DNA of 27,224 nucleotides from an uncultured Ruminococcus sp. (GTDB lineage: Bacteria > Bacillota > Clostridia > Oscillospirales > Acutalibacteraceae): positions 1-27,224 of the forward strand of contig CALBHM010000464.1 of NCBI GenBank assembly GCA_937892835.1. The letters run 5' to 3'. Below are positions 7,367 through 13,866 of the stretch, piece by piece. The position numbers and the translations under genes were made by a program. How positions within the stretch are numbered: position 1 is the first letter of the stretch; each line of letters begins with the position of its first letter. The notes below the pieces were generated by a model that was not told the DNA's origin, did not search any database, and saw nothing but the letters and a program-made list of their open reading frames with translations.

Positions 7367-8187
7367 TATTCGGCGTCCTCTTTTTTATACTTCTTTGCGA
7401 TAACTACCACAGCAACAACAATAATTGCAAGCACGATCAAAGTCGCCGCACCGACAACAACAATTTTCTTTTTGTCGGTTGTTTTTGTATTGGCATCCTC
7501 GTCATTCTTGCCCGTTACCGATTCGGCAACAGGTGTGGTTAACTCCTCACTCATCTCGGAGCTTCCTGCCGTTGTGGCAGCAGAAGTTGTCTCTCCGGTT
7601 TTGGTTGTACCGCTTGTCTTGGCAACCGTTGTGCCGACCTGGCCTGCCGCAGCGGAGGTCTTGATATCGGCTGAGCCGCCGATTGGGATAGTCTTGGCAT
7701 CAACCGTAATAACGCTGTCGGCCGTGCTGCCGCTGAGACCGCAGTTTGTAACAGTGAGCTTAACATCATCAGCCTTGAGCTTATCGGCAGACGTCTTTTT
7801 AAGAGTAAGCGTCAAAAGGTCCTTGCCGTTGACGGCCTTAAAGCTCGATATTGAGGCAAAAGTAAACTTTATCGGATTTGAATCCTTATTGAAAGACATG
7901 ATTACTGTATCACCGAGGTTGGCATTCAAATCATCGGCGTAAATTTTAAAGTTTCTTAGACCTGCACCGGTTGCGCACTTTTCAACACTCAGCCTTTTGG
8001 AAAGCTTAACCTCAAAATCGAGACAGTTGAAAGACGAACCGCCCTCATAGTCGATAGAAACAATCGCTCTTGTATCGCTCTCGGACACGACGTTAACCGC
8101 AAAGGTCGCACTCTGTGCCGCAAAAGCAGGCAGACAAAGGCCAAAAGCCATCACCGCTGCAATTATAATCGAAATAATTTTCTTCAT
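7366..8187 (-). CDS. Secreted, membrane-anchored protein with a cohesin-like beta domain
   Basis: 273 residues. Signal peptide at 1-23 (KK, hydrophobic core, AFA cleavage site). Residues about 25-160 are a beta-rich domain whose pattern (surface-exposed strands, 'CLDFEVKLSKRLSVEKC', 'GDTVIMSFN', 'LLTLTLKKTSADKLKADDV') resembles cohesin-type or related dockerin-binding/carbohydrate-binding folds. This is a resemblance by eye, not a proven match. Residues about 165-235 are a Thr/Ser/Ala-rich linker, and about 240-265 a hydrophobic helix followed by KKYKKEDAE, giving a C-terminal membrane anchor with the domain outside. There is no LPXTG sorting signal. It has its own promoter and an upstream GAGGT-type ribosome binding site, and its stop overlaps the start of the MBL-hydrolase gene. 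Confidence 0.7.
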   Translation of the reverse strand: MKKIISIIIAAVMAFGLCLPAFAAQSATFAVNVVSESDTRAIVSIDYEGGSSFNCLDFEVKLSKRLSVEKCATGAGLRNFKIYADDLNANLGDTVIMSFNKDSNPIKFTFASISSFKAVNGKDLLTLTLKKTSADKLKADDVKLTVTNCGLSGSTADSVITVDAKTIPIGGSADIKTSAAAGQVGTTVAKTSGTTKTGETTSAATTAGSSEMSEELTTPVAESVTGKNDEDANTKTTDKKKIVVVGAATLIVLAIIVVAVVVIAKKYKKEDAE

Positions 8188-8207
8188 AAAAATGACCTCC
8201 GTTCGAT

Positions 8208-8248
8208 AAGCCTATTCAAACAATATGTTATATATGTGGCATAGGCTT
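8208..8248 (-). promoter_or_regulatory. Inverted repeat in the 5' leader of the secreted-protein operon
   Basis: AAGCCTAT and ATAGGCTT (8208-8215 and 8241-8248) form a perfect 8-bp stem with a 25-nt AT-rich loop between the predicted start of transcription and the ribosome binding site. A role in transcript stability or translation control is possible. Confidence 0.4.
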
Positions 8249-8257
8249 TATACAGCA

Positions 8258-8286
8258 AGTATAACACAAAACAATACAATTTTCAA
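8258..8286 (-). promoter_or_regulatory. Sigma-A promoter for the secreted protein/MBL operon
   Basis: On the minus strand: TTGAAA (8281-8286), 17-bp spacer, TATACT (8258-8263). Both hexamers are close to consensus with ideal spacing; the ATG lies about 70 bp downstream. Confidence 0.75.
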
Positions 8287-8333
8287 CCGTTGTATCTTTA
8301 GTCATTTTGCATAAGCAAAGATTTGTTATTTTG

Positions 8334-8362
8334 TTGATTTTGCAATATTGACTGATTATAAT
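8334..8362 (+). promoter_or_regulatory. Sigma-A promoter for the ECF S component/radical SAM operon
   Basis: TTGATT (8334-8339), 17-bp spacer, perfect TATAAT (8357-8362), about 30 bp upstream of the ATG at 8394. The leader is short and shows no riboswitch-like structure. Confidence 0.7.
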
Positions 8363-8393
8363 ATTTCGCATATGATATTTGGAGGGTAATAAT

Positions 8394-8954
8394 ATGAAAA
8401 AAGAGAGTAAAATCAAGCTTAATCAGGTCGTTTTGGCGGCACTTTTTGCGGCACTCACAACCGTCCTGACCTATTACGTTAAAATTCCGAGCGTAAACGG
8501 ATATATGCACATCGGCGATTCGATGATTTATCTCTGCGCCAGCATTCTCCCGACACCGCTTGCCGCCCTTTCGGCCGGTATCGGTGCAGCTCTTTCCGAC
8601 GCAGTCGGCGGCTACACGATGTACATCATTCCGACCTTTATTATCAAGGCACTTTTGGTACTTTGCTTCACCCACACGGCAAAGACGCTCCTTTGCAAGA
8701 GGAACATTATCGCCGTTTTCGTCGCCGCATTTATCACGATTGCAGGCTACTACGTCGCAGAGGTTATCATTCTTGCGCTTTCCGCACCGGTCGGATTCAC
8801 TGAATATCTTTTCAGCGTTCCGTCATGGGTCAGCGCACTGAACACCCTACCCGGCAATGCAATTCAGGCAGGTTCAAGCGGAATACTTTACCTTGTACTT
8901 TCCGCCGCACTTGACAAAGCAAAAATTAAAGACAGAATAATAAGGAAGAATTAA
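8394..8954 (+). CDS. ECF transporter S component (PF07155/HmpT-like family)
   Basis: 186 residues with about five to six hydrophobic segments, the substrate-binding membrane subunit of an energy-coupling-factor (vitamin-type) importer. The block GYMHIGDSMIYLCA (about 42-55), then the glycine/alanine-rich ALSAGIGAALSDAVGGY (about 63-79), is characteristic of the PF07155 family of S components. It would work with a shared EcfA/A'/T module encoded elsewhere; none is in this window. The substrate is unknown. The start at 8394 is chosen because GGAGGG (8380-8385) precedes it; an in-frame TTG at 8379 would place the start inside the ribosome binding site. The radical SAM gene starts 2 bp after its stop, suggesting that the transported compound and the radical SAM enzyme belong to one pathway. 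Confidence 0.88.
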   Translation: MKKESKIKLNQVVLAALFAALTTVLTYYVKIPSVNGYMHIGDSMIYLCASILPTPLAALSAGIGAALSDAVGGYTMYIIPTFIIKALLVLCFTHTAKTLLCKRNIIAVFVAAFITIAGYYVAEVIILALSAPVGFTEYLFSVPSWVSALNTLPGNAIQAGSSGILYLVLSAALDKAKIKDRIIRKN

Positions 8955-8956
8955 TT

Positions 8957-9559
8957 ATGGCTGATATTGTTTACACCTATGGCAACAGCGTTTATATGAA
9001 CATAACCAACAAATGCCCCTGCTCATGCGTTTTTTGCATCAGGAGCAACGGCGACGGACTCGGTTCGGCCGAATCGCTTTGGTTAAAGAAAGACCCGACA
9101 CTTGAAGAGATTGAGGACGAAATCAACAAATTTGATTTTTCACCGTATTCCGAGGTCGTATTCTGCGGCTACGGCGAACCGACACAGGCACTTGACAACC
9201 TCATTGCAAGTGCAAAGTATCTCAAAGAGAAGTACGGACTTAAAATTCGTCTCAATTCAAACGGATTGAGCGACCTTATCAATGGCAAGGAAACTGCAAA
9301 AATGCTTGAAGGGGTTGTAGATTCAATCTCAATCAGCCTTAATGCTCCGAATGCAAAGCGTTATCAGGAGGTCAGCCGTTCACGTTTCGGCGAGGACGCT
9401 TTCCCGGCACTGCTTAAGTTTGCTGAGGATTGTAAAAAATATATCCCGAAAATCAAGTTCACCGTTGTTGACGTTATCAGCAAGGAAGAAATTGCAGAAT
9501 GTCAGAAAATTGCGGATGACATGGGAATTCCGCTGAGAGTAAGAGAGTGGATTAAATAA
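8957..9559 (+). CDS. Radical SAM protein, TatD-associated type
   Basis: 200 residues. The radical SAM cluster motif CX3CX2C is Cys20, Cys24 and Cys27 (in NKCPCSCVFCIR); an additional Cys22 lies between them. CGYGEPT (about 69-75) is the usual GGE-type SAM-binding motif, and IRLNSNG and VVDSISISLNA follow as the expected beta strands of a short TIM-like barrel. The size and the N-terminal YTYGNSVYMNITNKCPCSC resemble the small radical SAM family often found next to or fused with TatD nucleases (TIGR04038, recalled); no TatD gene is present here. The chemistry is unknown. The ribosome binding site AAGGAAG overlaps the end of the ECF S gene, which is 2 bp upstream. A strong terminator follows, so this is a two-gene operon. 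Confidence 0.87.
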   Translation: MADIVYTYGNSVYMNITNKCPCSCVFCIRSNGDGLGSAESLWLKKDPTLEEIEDEINKFDFSPYSEVVFCGYGEPTQALDNLIASAKYLKEKYGLKIRLNSNGLSDLINGKETAKMLEGVVDSISISLNAPNAKRYQEVSRSRFGEDAFPALLKFAEDCKKYIPKIKFTVVDVISKEEIAECQKIADDMGIPLRVREWIK

Positions 9560-9573
9560 GTTAATATGCATAG

Positions 9574-9605
9574 CGGGCGGCCGATTTGGTCGCCCGTTTT
9601 TATTT
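9574..9605 (+). terminator. Intrinsic terminator of the ECF S/radical SAM operon
   Basis: Stem CGGGCGGCC / GGTCGCCCG (9574-9582 and 9588-9596, one G-T pair) with a 5-nt loop and a TTTTTATTT tail. A textbook Rho-independent terminator. Confidence 0.93.
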
Positions 9606-9639
9606 CCTTGCGGCATTAAAAGTTGTGCACGCTTATATT

Positions 9640-10010
9640 GGATCCACCTACGTTTTCTTCCAATTTTGGATTGATGTTGGCATCGACCCCTATGAATTGT
9701 TCTTTTCTGCTACTTTTCGTAGGGTGCGATGTGGGCATCGCACCTTGAAATTTATTGACCTTAGAAACTTTCTTTTATCTGCTTTTTTCCTTATCCCCTC
9801 CGTCGTCAAGGACGACCTCCCCTTGCAACAAGGGGAGGCTTGTAGAATTTCTACTTCTTTTTCAACGAGTTGAAATAATAAAATTCTGCTTCAAAGAAAT
9901 AAGACTCTGAAATTTACGTCCCGTTCAGCCTCCCCTTAAATGATTTAAGGGGAGGTGGCTCGAAGAGCCGGAAGGGATAAAGATTAAATAATTCAATAAA
10001 TTTCGGCAGA
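9640..10010. repeat. Intergenic hairpin repeat, copy C
   Basis: Shares modules with copies A and B in a different order. GGTGCGATG/CATCGCACC (9723-9731 and 9736-9744) precedes GTCGTC/GACGAC (9802-9807 and 9811-9816), then CCTCCCCTTG/CAAGGGGAGG (9816-9825 and 9829-9838), then CCTCCCCTTAAAT/ATTTAAGGGGAGG (9929-9941 and 9943-9955), then GGCTC-GAA-GAGCC (9957-9969) and the 'ggataaagattaaataattc' block. No credible gene is present between 9606 and 10410. Confidence 0.88.
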
Positions 10011-10020
10011 CTTTCAAGAA

Positions 10021-10200
10021 AGCCCCTCAGTCACGGGCATGCCGTGACAGCGTCTCGCTGCGGCTCGGTCACGCCACGGCTCTGACAGTCCACCGGACTG
10101 TCATTCACTACCGTGTCGACACTTCGCTACCCTACAGGGGAGCCGAGAATTAGTCGGCTTCACTGCGGCTCGGTCATGTCGCTCCCTCACAGGGGCACCC
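10021..10200. repeat. GC-rich palindrome cluster
   Basis: Continues copy C with a different, more GC-rich type of sequence. It holds two clear hairpins, GTCACGG/CCGTGAC (10030-10036 and 10042-10048) and GACAGTCC/GGACTGTC (10084-10091 and 10095-10102), and two 'ctgcggctcggtca' direct repeats (about 10058-10071 and 10172-10185). No coding potential was recognised. Confidence 0.65.
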
Positions 10201-10217
10201 AATAGTTGTTTCAAAAA

Positions 10218-10378
10218 AGTTAGGGTCGAGCTATTTTGGATGAGGAAGCATTTTCTCTCTGCGACAAAGTATGTTTATACGTCATAAACCATAAAAAGTA
10301 AGGGTCGAGCTATTTTGGATGAAGAAGGCATTTTCTCTCATTGATGGCGTATGCTTATACGCCGAGATGAGAAAAATG
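10218..10378. repeat. 79-bp-period duplication with hairpin tips
   Basis: Two direct copies share about 40 bases starting with AGGGTCGAGCTATTTTGGAT (10222 and 10301) and ending in 'cattttctctc'. Each copy is followed by a small hairpin: GTAT-GTTT-ATAC (about 10269-10280) after the first, and GGCGTAT-GCTT-ATACGCC (10346-10352 and 10357-10363) after the second. The second sits within a longer imperfect stem made by CATTTTctCTCAT and ATGAGaAAAATG (about 10329-10341 and 10367-10378). It lies directly downstream of yebC. Confidence 0.85.
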
Positions 10379-10410
10379 ACTTGTTCGCCAAAAGAGCCGA
10401 CCCGAAAATA

Positions 10411-11139
10411 TTAGTCCATTTCCCAGTTATGCCAAACGTTTTGAACATCATCATTATCATCGAACATGTCAAGCATCTTCGTCATGTTGGTGATGTCGTC
10501 CTCGTTGGTAAGCTTGGTGTAGGTTGTGGGAACATCCTCAACCTCTGCGGAAAGGAAGGAATAGCCCTTTGCCTCAAGGTCATCACGAACACCGCCGAGA
10601 TCGTTCGGCTCGGTGCGAATTTCGAAAATTCCCTCGTCGTCGGTGATGAAATCGGTTGCACCTGCTTCGAGTGCATCCTCCATGAGCTTCTCCTCGTCAA
10701 CGTCCTCGGCTTCAATCGTGATTACACCGCAACGGTTGAACATGAAAGAAACGCAGCCGCTCTGTCCCATATTTCCGCCGTACTTGTCAAAATAATGTCT
10801 GACGTCACCTGCTGTACGGTTACGGTTATCGGTAAGGGTCTCGACAATAACGGCGATACCTGACGGGCCATAGCCCTCGTACATGATCTCCTCGTAGTTA
10901 TCGGCACTGCCCTCGCCTGCAGCCTTTTTGATGATACGCTCAATGTTATCGTTAGGAACGTTGTTTGCCTTAGCCTTTGCGATAACGTCCTTAAGCTTTG
11001 AATTGACTGTCGGATCAGGGCCGCCCGACTTAACGGCAACCGAGATCTCACGGCCTATTTTAGTAAATACCTTTGCACGGGCGCCGTCTGTTTTTTCCTT
11101 CTTGCGCTTGATCGTGCTCCATTTTGAATGTCCTGACAT
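10411..11139 (-). CDS. yebC: YebC/PmpR family protein (TACO1-like)
   Basis: 242 residues, the usual length. The N-terminus MSGHSKWSTIKRKKEKTDGARAK and the block GYGPSGIAVIVETLTDNRNRT are hallmarks of the YebC family; all three domains appear intact. Family members have been described as DNA-binding regulators (PmpR) and, more recently, as factors acting on ribosomes during difficult peptide-bond formation, with mitochondrial TACO1 as a homologue; which applies here cannot be told from sequence. The protein is cytoplasmic. A GGAAATGGTGA-like ribosome binding site precedes the ATG, and a perfect consensus promoter lies about 35 bp upstream. It is transcribed separately from the long operon that ends in yitT 100 bp upstream, and it is followed by the duplicated hairpin element. 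Confidence 0.96.
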   Translation of the reverse strand: MSGHSKWSTIKRKKEKTDGARAKVFTKIGREISVAVKSGGPDPTVNSKLKDVIAKAKANNVPNDNIERIIKKAAGEGSADNYEEIMYEGYGPSGIAVIVETLTDNRNRTAGDVRHYFDKYGGNMGQSGCVSFMFNRCGVITIEAEDVDEEKLMEDALEAGATDFITDDEGIFEIRTEPNDLGGVRDDLEAKGYSFLSAEVEDVPTTYTKLTNEDDITNMTKMLDMFDDNDDVQNVWHNWEMD

Positions 11140-11174
11140 AAAATCACCATTTCCTGTCGTATTTTAACTTTTAG

Positions 11175-11203
11175 ATTATATACTCATAAATCATATTTGT
11201 CAA
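11175..11203 (-). promoter_or_regulatory. Perfect consensus sigma-A promoter for yebC
   Basis: Minus strand: TTGACA (11198-11203), 17-bp spacer, TATAAT (11175-11180). All twelve consensus positions match, implying strong constitutive transcription. Confidence 0.9.
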
Positions 11204-11226
11204 GTGACAGCCTGTTAAATCAGCAG

Positions 11227-11261
11227 CCACCGGCTATTTTTTAATCGTCCAAAGCCGGTGG
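11227..11261 (-). terminator. Inverted repeat spanning the yitT stop codon
   Basis: Perfect 9-bp arms CCACCGGCT/AGCCGGTGG (11227-11235 and 11253-11261) flank the TAA of yitT (11241-11243). It could act as a terminator for the long operon, although no T-tract follows on the minus strand. Confidence 0.4.
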
Positions 11262-12158
11262 AGTAAAGCCATAACCGAGTATCTCATTTGCTTCCGACAT
11301 GACGATAAACGCATCCGGATCAATTTCCTTGCACATTCTTTTAATGTTCGGAATCTCATGGCTTCTTGCGGCGCAGATAACAAGCTCGCTCAGCTCACCT
11401 GTATAGCCGCCCTTTCCCTCAATAATCGTTGCACCTCTGTGGCCTCTTTTGGTAATTGCTTCGGCAAGCTCCTTGCCCTTTTTCTTTGTGAAAATATAAA
11501 GCATTTTGCCGTTACCCGTACCGTAGAGAATAAAGTCCATCACCTTTGATGAAACAAAGATAAGGATTGCGGCATAAAGCACGCTGTCGATGCTCCTGAA
11601 AACAATAGCTGCCGCCACAACAACCGCTGCATCGCAAAGCATTATCATTCTGCCGATTGACATGTGCGGCCAAATCTTTTTGAGCAGTCTGCCGAGAACG
11701 TCGGTTCCGCCCGAGGTTGCGCCTCTTACGATAATGAGCGCAATTCCCGCACCGCACATTGCACCGCAGAAAATTGAAGCGAGCAGCTTATCACCATGAT
11801 AAGCCCCTATCAAGCCCCTGTTCATTGCAAGCTTCACGCCGTCGATTATCAGCGAAAGTACGCCCGACACCCACAGCGTTTTGAACGTAAAGAACTTACC
11901 TATGAAAATCCATGCGAGAATAAAAAGCGGCACGTTGAGCAGGAATCCCGTTAGTCCGACCGGGCACTGCGGAAAAAGATAGTTAATAATAATCGCAACG
12001 CCGGTAATGCCGCTCTGTGCAATTTTATTCGGAATTGCAAAAATATTAACTCCCAGTGAGTAAAGAAGGCAACCGATAACGAAATAAACGTTATCAACGG
12101 CAAATTTTTTCAAACTGTACTTTTTCAAATCCTGAACAAGTGAATTTTTCTTTTGCAA
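11241..12158 (-). CDS. YitT family membrane protein (DUF161/DUF2179)
   Basis: 305 residues. About five to six hydrophobic segments occupy residues about 20-195, followed by a cytoplasmic C-terminal DUF2179 domain (about 205-300) with the segment GNGKMLYIFTKKKGKELAEAI and KGGYTGE. The glycine-rich IVRGATSGGTDVLGRLL motif is typical of the family. The function is not established; these are integral cytoplasmic membrane proteins common in Firmicutes. The start codon is TTG at 12158, supported by AAGGAGG (12165-12171), which overlaps the mrnC stop region; there is no ATG nearby that keeps the first membrane segment. It is the last gene of the eleven-gene run, with a 9-bp inverted repeat over its stop codon. 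Confidence 0.9.
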   Translation of the reverse strand: MQKKNSLVQDLKKYSLKKFAVDNVYFVIGCLLYSLGVNIFAIPNKIAQSGITGVAIIINYLFPQCPVGLTGFLLNVPLFILAWIFIGKFFTFKTLWVSGVLSLIIDGVKLAMNRGLIGAYHGDKLLASIFCGAMCGAGIALIIVRGATSGGTDVLGRLLKKIWPHMSIGRMIMLCDAAVVVAAAIVFRSIDSVLYAAILIFVSSKVMDFILYGTGNGKMLYIFTKKKGKELAEAITKRGHRGATIIEGKGGYTGELSELVICAARSHEIPNIKRMCKEIDPDAFIVMSEANEILGYGFTPPALDD

Positions 12159-12169
12159 AGTTATCCTCC

Positions 12170-12562
12170 TTAACCGTAAATCAACCTGTATAATTCAAGA
12201 ATTCTGTCCGTCCTGTTCATTAGGTAGAGATAGCCGAAAAGGGTTTCCATCGCCGTTGCCATGTGATAATCCGAACGGCTGACATTCTTTGGCTGATGTC
12301 CGGATTTTGCATTTCTTCCACGTTTGAAAACGGCGGTTTCCTCCTCTGTCAGAACAGGCATAATTTTTTCGACGCCCTGTGCCTGCGCCGTCGCCCTGAC
12401 ACGTTCGACCGCCAAATGGTGCAGGTCGTTTGCCGGTCTGTTTGCGTCGCAGATAAGCTCCTCGCGAACGAGCAGGTCAAAAACCGTATCGCCGATAAAA
12501 GCAAGCGTCAAAGGGCTTAGTTCATTGGGCTTTACTTCTTTATCTTTCAAAAAACGTTCCAT
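12170..12562 (-). CDS. mrnC: Mini-ribonuclease 3
   Basis: 130 residues: an RNase III catalytic domain without a double-stranded-RNA-binding domain. Asp25 in AFIGDTVFDLLVRE and Glu106 in METLFGYLYL are the expected metal-binding residues, and the length matches Bacillus-type Mini-III. The enzyme matures the ends of 23S rRNA precursor in the cytoplasm. It begins 5 bp after the obg stop codon with no strong ribosome binding site of its own, which implies translational coupling. In many Firmicutes mrnC is next to cysS and rlmB; here it is next to obg, but the functional theme (ribosome maturation) is the same. Confidence 0.95.
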   Translation of the reverse strand: MERFLKDKEVKPNELSPLTLAFIGDTVFDLLVREELICDANRPANDLHHLAVERVRATAQAQGVEKIMPVLTEEETAVFKRGRNAKSGHQPKNVSRSDYHMATAMETLFGYLYLMNRTDRILELYRLIYG

Positions 12563-12567
12563 ATATT

Positions 12568-13839
12568 TTACGGCACAAAGTCGAATTCCAGATCGTAAAT
12601 CTCGACCGTGTCACCCTCCTGAATTCCTTTTTCTACAAGTGCGTCGATTATTCCGCTGGAGTGAAGCACACGCTGGAAATATTGCAACGATTCGTAATCA
12701 TCAAGGTCGCAGCGTTGAAGTATTCTCAGAAGCCACTCACCCTCAACGGAGTAAATTCCGTCCTGAACGGTAATTGTAAATTTGCCGTCAGCATTCTTCT
12801 CAAAGAACTCGGCAGGAATCTCCTCTTTTTCGTATCTCTTGATCGGAGGAAGCGTTGCAAGCTTAGCCGCAACGGCATTGATAATCTCCTGCGTACCCTC
12901 TGCAATCGGGGCGCACATGGTGAAATACTGATATCCACGCTCTGTGAAATATTTTTCGAGCTTTTCAAGCTGTTCGTCCGTTGCAAGGTCAACCTTGTTG
13001 CCGACAACTATCTGCGGCAAATCCGCCATATCGGAATTGAACTTGACAAGCTCCTCATTTATCTTGTTGAAATCCTCAATCGGGTCTCTGCCCTCGCTGC
13101 CTGCGGCGTCAATGATGTGAACGAGCAAGCGGCAGCGTTCAACATGGCGAAGGAACTCATGGCCGAGACCCACACCGTCGCTTGCACCCTCGATAAGCCC
13201 GGGGATATCCGCCATAACGAATGAATTGCCCTCGCCCATCGAAACAACGCCGAGCACGGGAGTGAGCGTTGTGAAATGATAGTCGGCGATAATCGGCTTA
13301 GCCTCGCTGACAACCGAAATAAGCGTTGACTTGCCGACATTCGGGAAGCCGAGAAGTCCGACATCGGCAAGGAGCTTCAATTCGAGCGAAACGTCCCAGC
13401 TCTCACCGGGCGTACCGGGCTTTGCAAATCTCGGCGTCTGGCGGGTCGGGGTCTTGAAATGGGAATTGCCCCAACCTCCCCTGCCGCCCTTTGCGGCAAT
13501 GAACTCGTCATCGTCGGACATATCGGCCATAACCTTGCCCGTTGTCTGCTCACGAATAATAGTACCTCTCGGCACTTCAATAATTAAATCCTCGCCCTTT
13601 TTGCCGCTCTTGTGACCCGACTGGCCGGGAGCACCGTTGGGGGCTTTATATTTTCTTTTGTATCGGAAATCGGCAAGTGTCGAAAGATTGTCGTTTACCT
13701 TAAATACAACGTTTCCGCCTCTGCCGCCGTCTCCGCCGTCCGGTCCTCCTGCAGCAACATATTTTTCTCTTCTGAACGCAACAGCTCCGTTGCCGCCGTC
13801 GCCTGCCGTTATTTTAATTTTTGCTATGTCTACAAACAT
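12568..13839 (-). CDS. obg: Obg/CgtA ribosome-assembly GTPase
   Basis: 423 residues with three domains. The glycine-rich Obg fold (1-158) contains several GGxGG repeats (DGGDGGRGGN, KGGRGGWGN). The G domain (about 159-330) has the P loop GFPNVGKST (164-172), switch region FTTLTP (189-194), DIPGLIEGA (211-219) and NKVD (about 281-284). The C-terminal OCT domain (about 350-423) ends EGDTVEIYDLEFDFVP, as in Gram-positive Obg. It is an essential GTPase for late 50S assembly and stress signalling. The ribosome binding site GAGGT precedes the ATG. The gene starts only 27 bp after the eda stop, with no terminator and no convincing promoter in the gap, so at least part of its transcription may come from the hexuronate operon. 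Confidence 0.97.
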   Translation of the reverse strand: MFVDIAKIKITAGDGGNGAVAFRREKYVAAGGPDGGDGGRGGNVVFKVNDNLSTLADFRYKRKYKAPNGAPGQSGHKSGKKGEDLIIEVPRGTIIREQTTGKVMADMSDDDEFIAAKGGRGGWGNSHFKTPTRQTPRFAKPGTPGESWDVSLELKLLADVGLLGFPNVGKSTLISVVSEAKPIIADYHFTTLTPVLGVVSMGEGNSFVMADIPGLIEGASDGVGLGHEFLRHVERCRLLVHIIDAAGSEGRDPIEDFNKINEELVKFNSDMADLPQIVVGNKVDLATDEQLEKLEKYFTERGYQYFTMCAPIAEGTQEIINAVAAKLATLPPIKRYEKEEIPAEFFEKNADGKFTITVQDGIYSVEGEWLLRILQRCDLDDYESLQYFQRVLHSSGIIDALVEKGIQEGDTVEIYDLEFDFVP

Positions 13840-13866
13840 AGATTTACCTCATTCTGTTAAATTATG

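Noticed and set aside
7151..7942. A 263-residue plus-strand frame with hydrophobic Val/Ala/Thr stretches
   Set aside because: Antisense to the Thr/Ala-rich linker of the secreted protein and the start of the MBL gene; the hydrophobicity follows from the complementary codons.
8220..8393. A vitamin riboswitch ahead of the ECF S component
   Set aside because: From the predicted promoter the leader is only about 25 bases, and no TPP, cobalamin, FMN or folate riboswitch-like conserved blocks were seen.
9606..10410. Remnant of a transposase or integrase gene in the 800-bp gap
   Set aside because: All frames are broken, and no DDE or serine/tyrosine recombinase motif is readable; the region consists of repeat modules.
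10351..10863. A 170-residue plus-strand frame
   Set aside because: Antisense to yebC, whose identity is certain.
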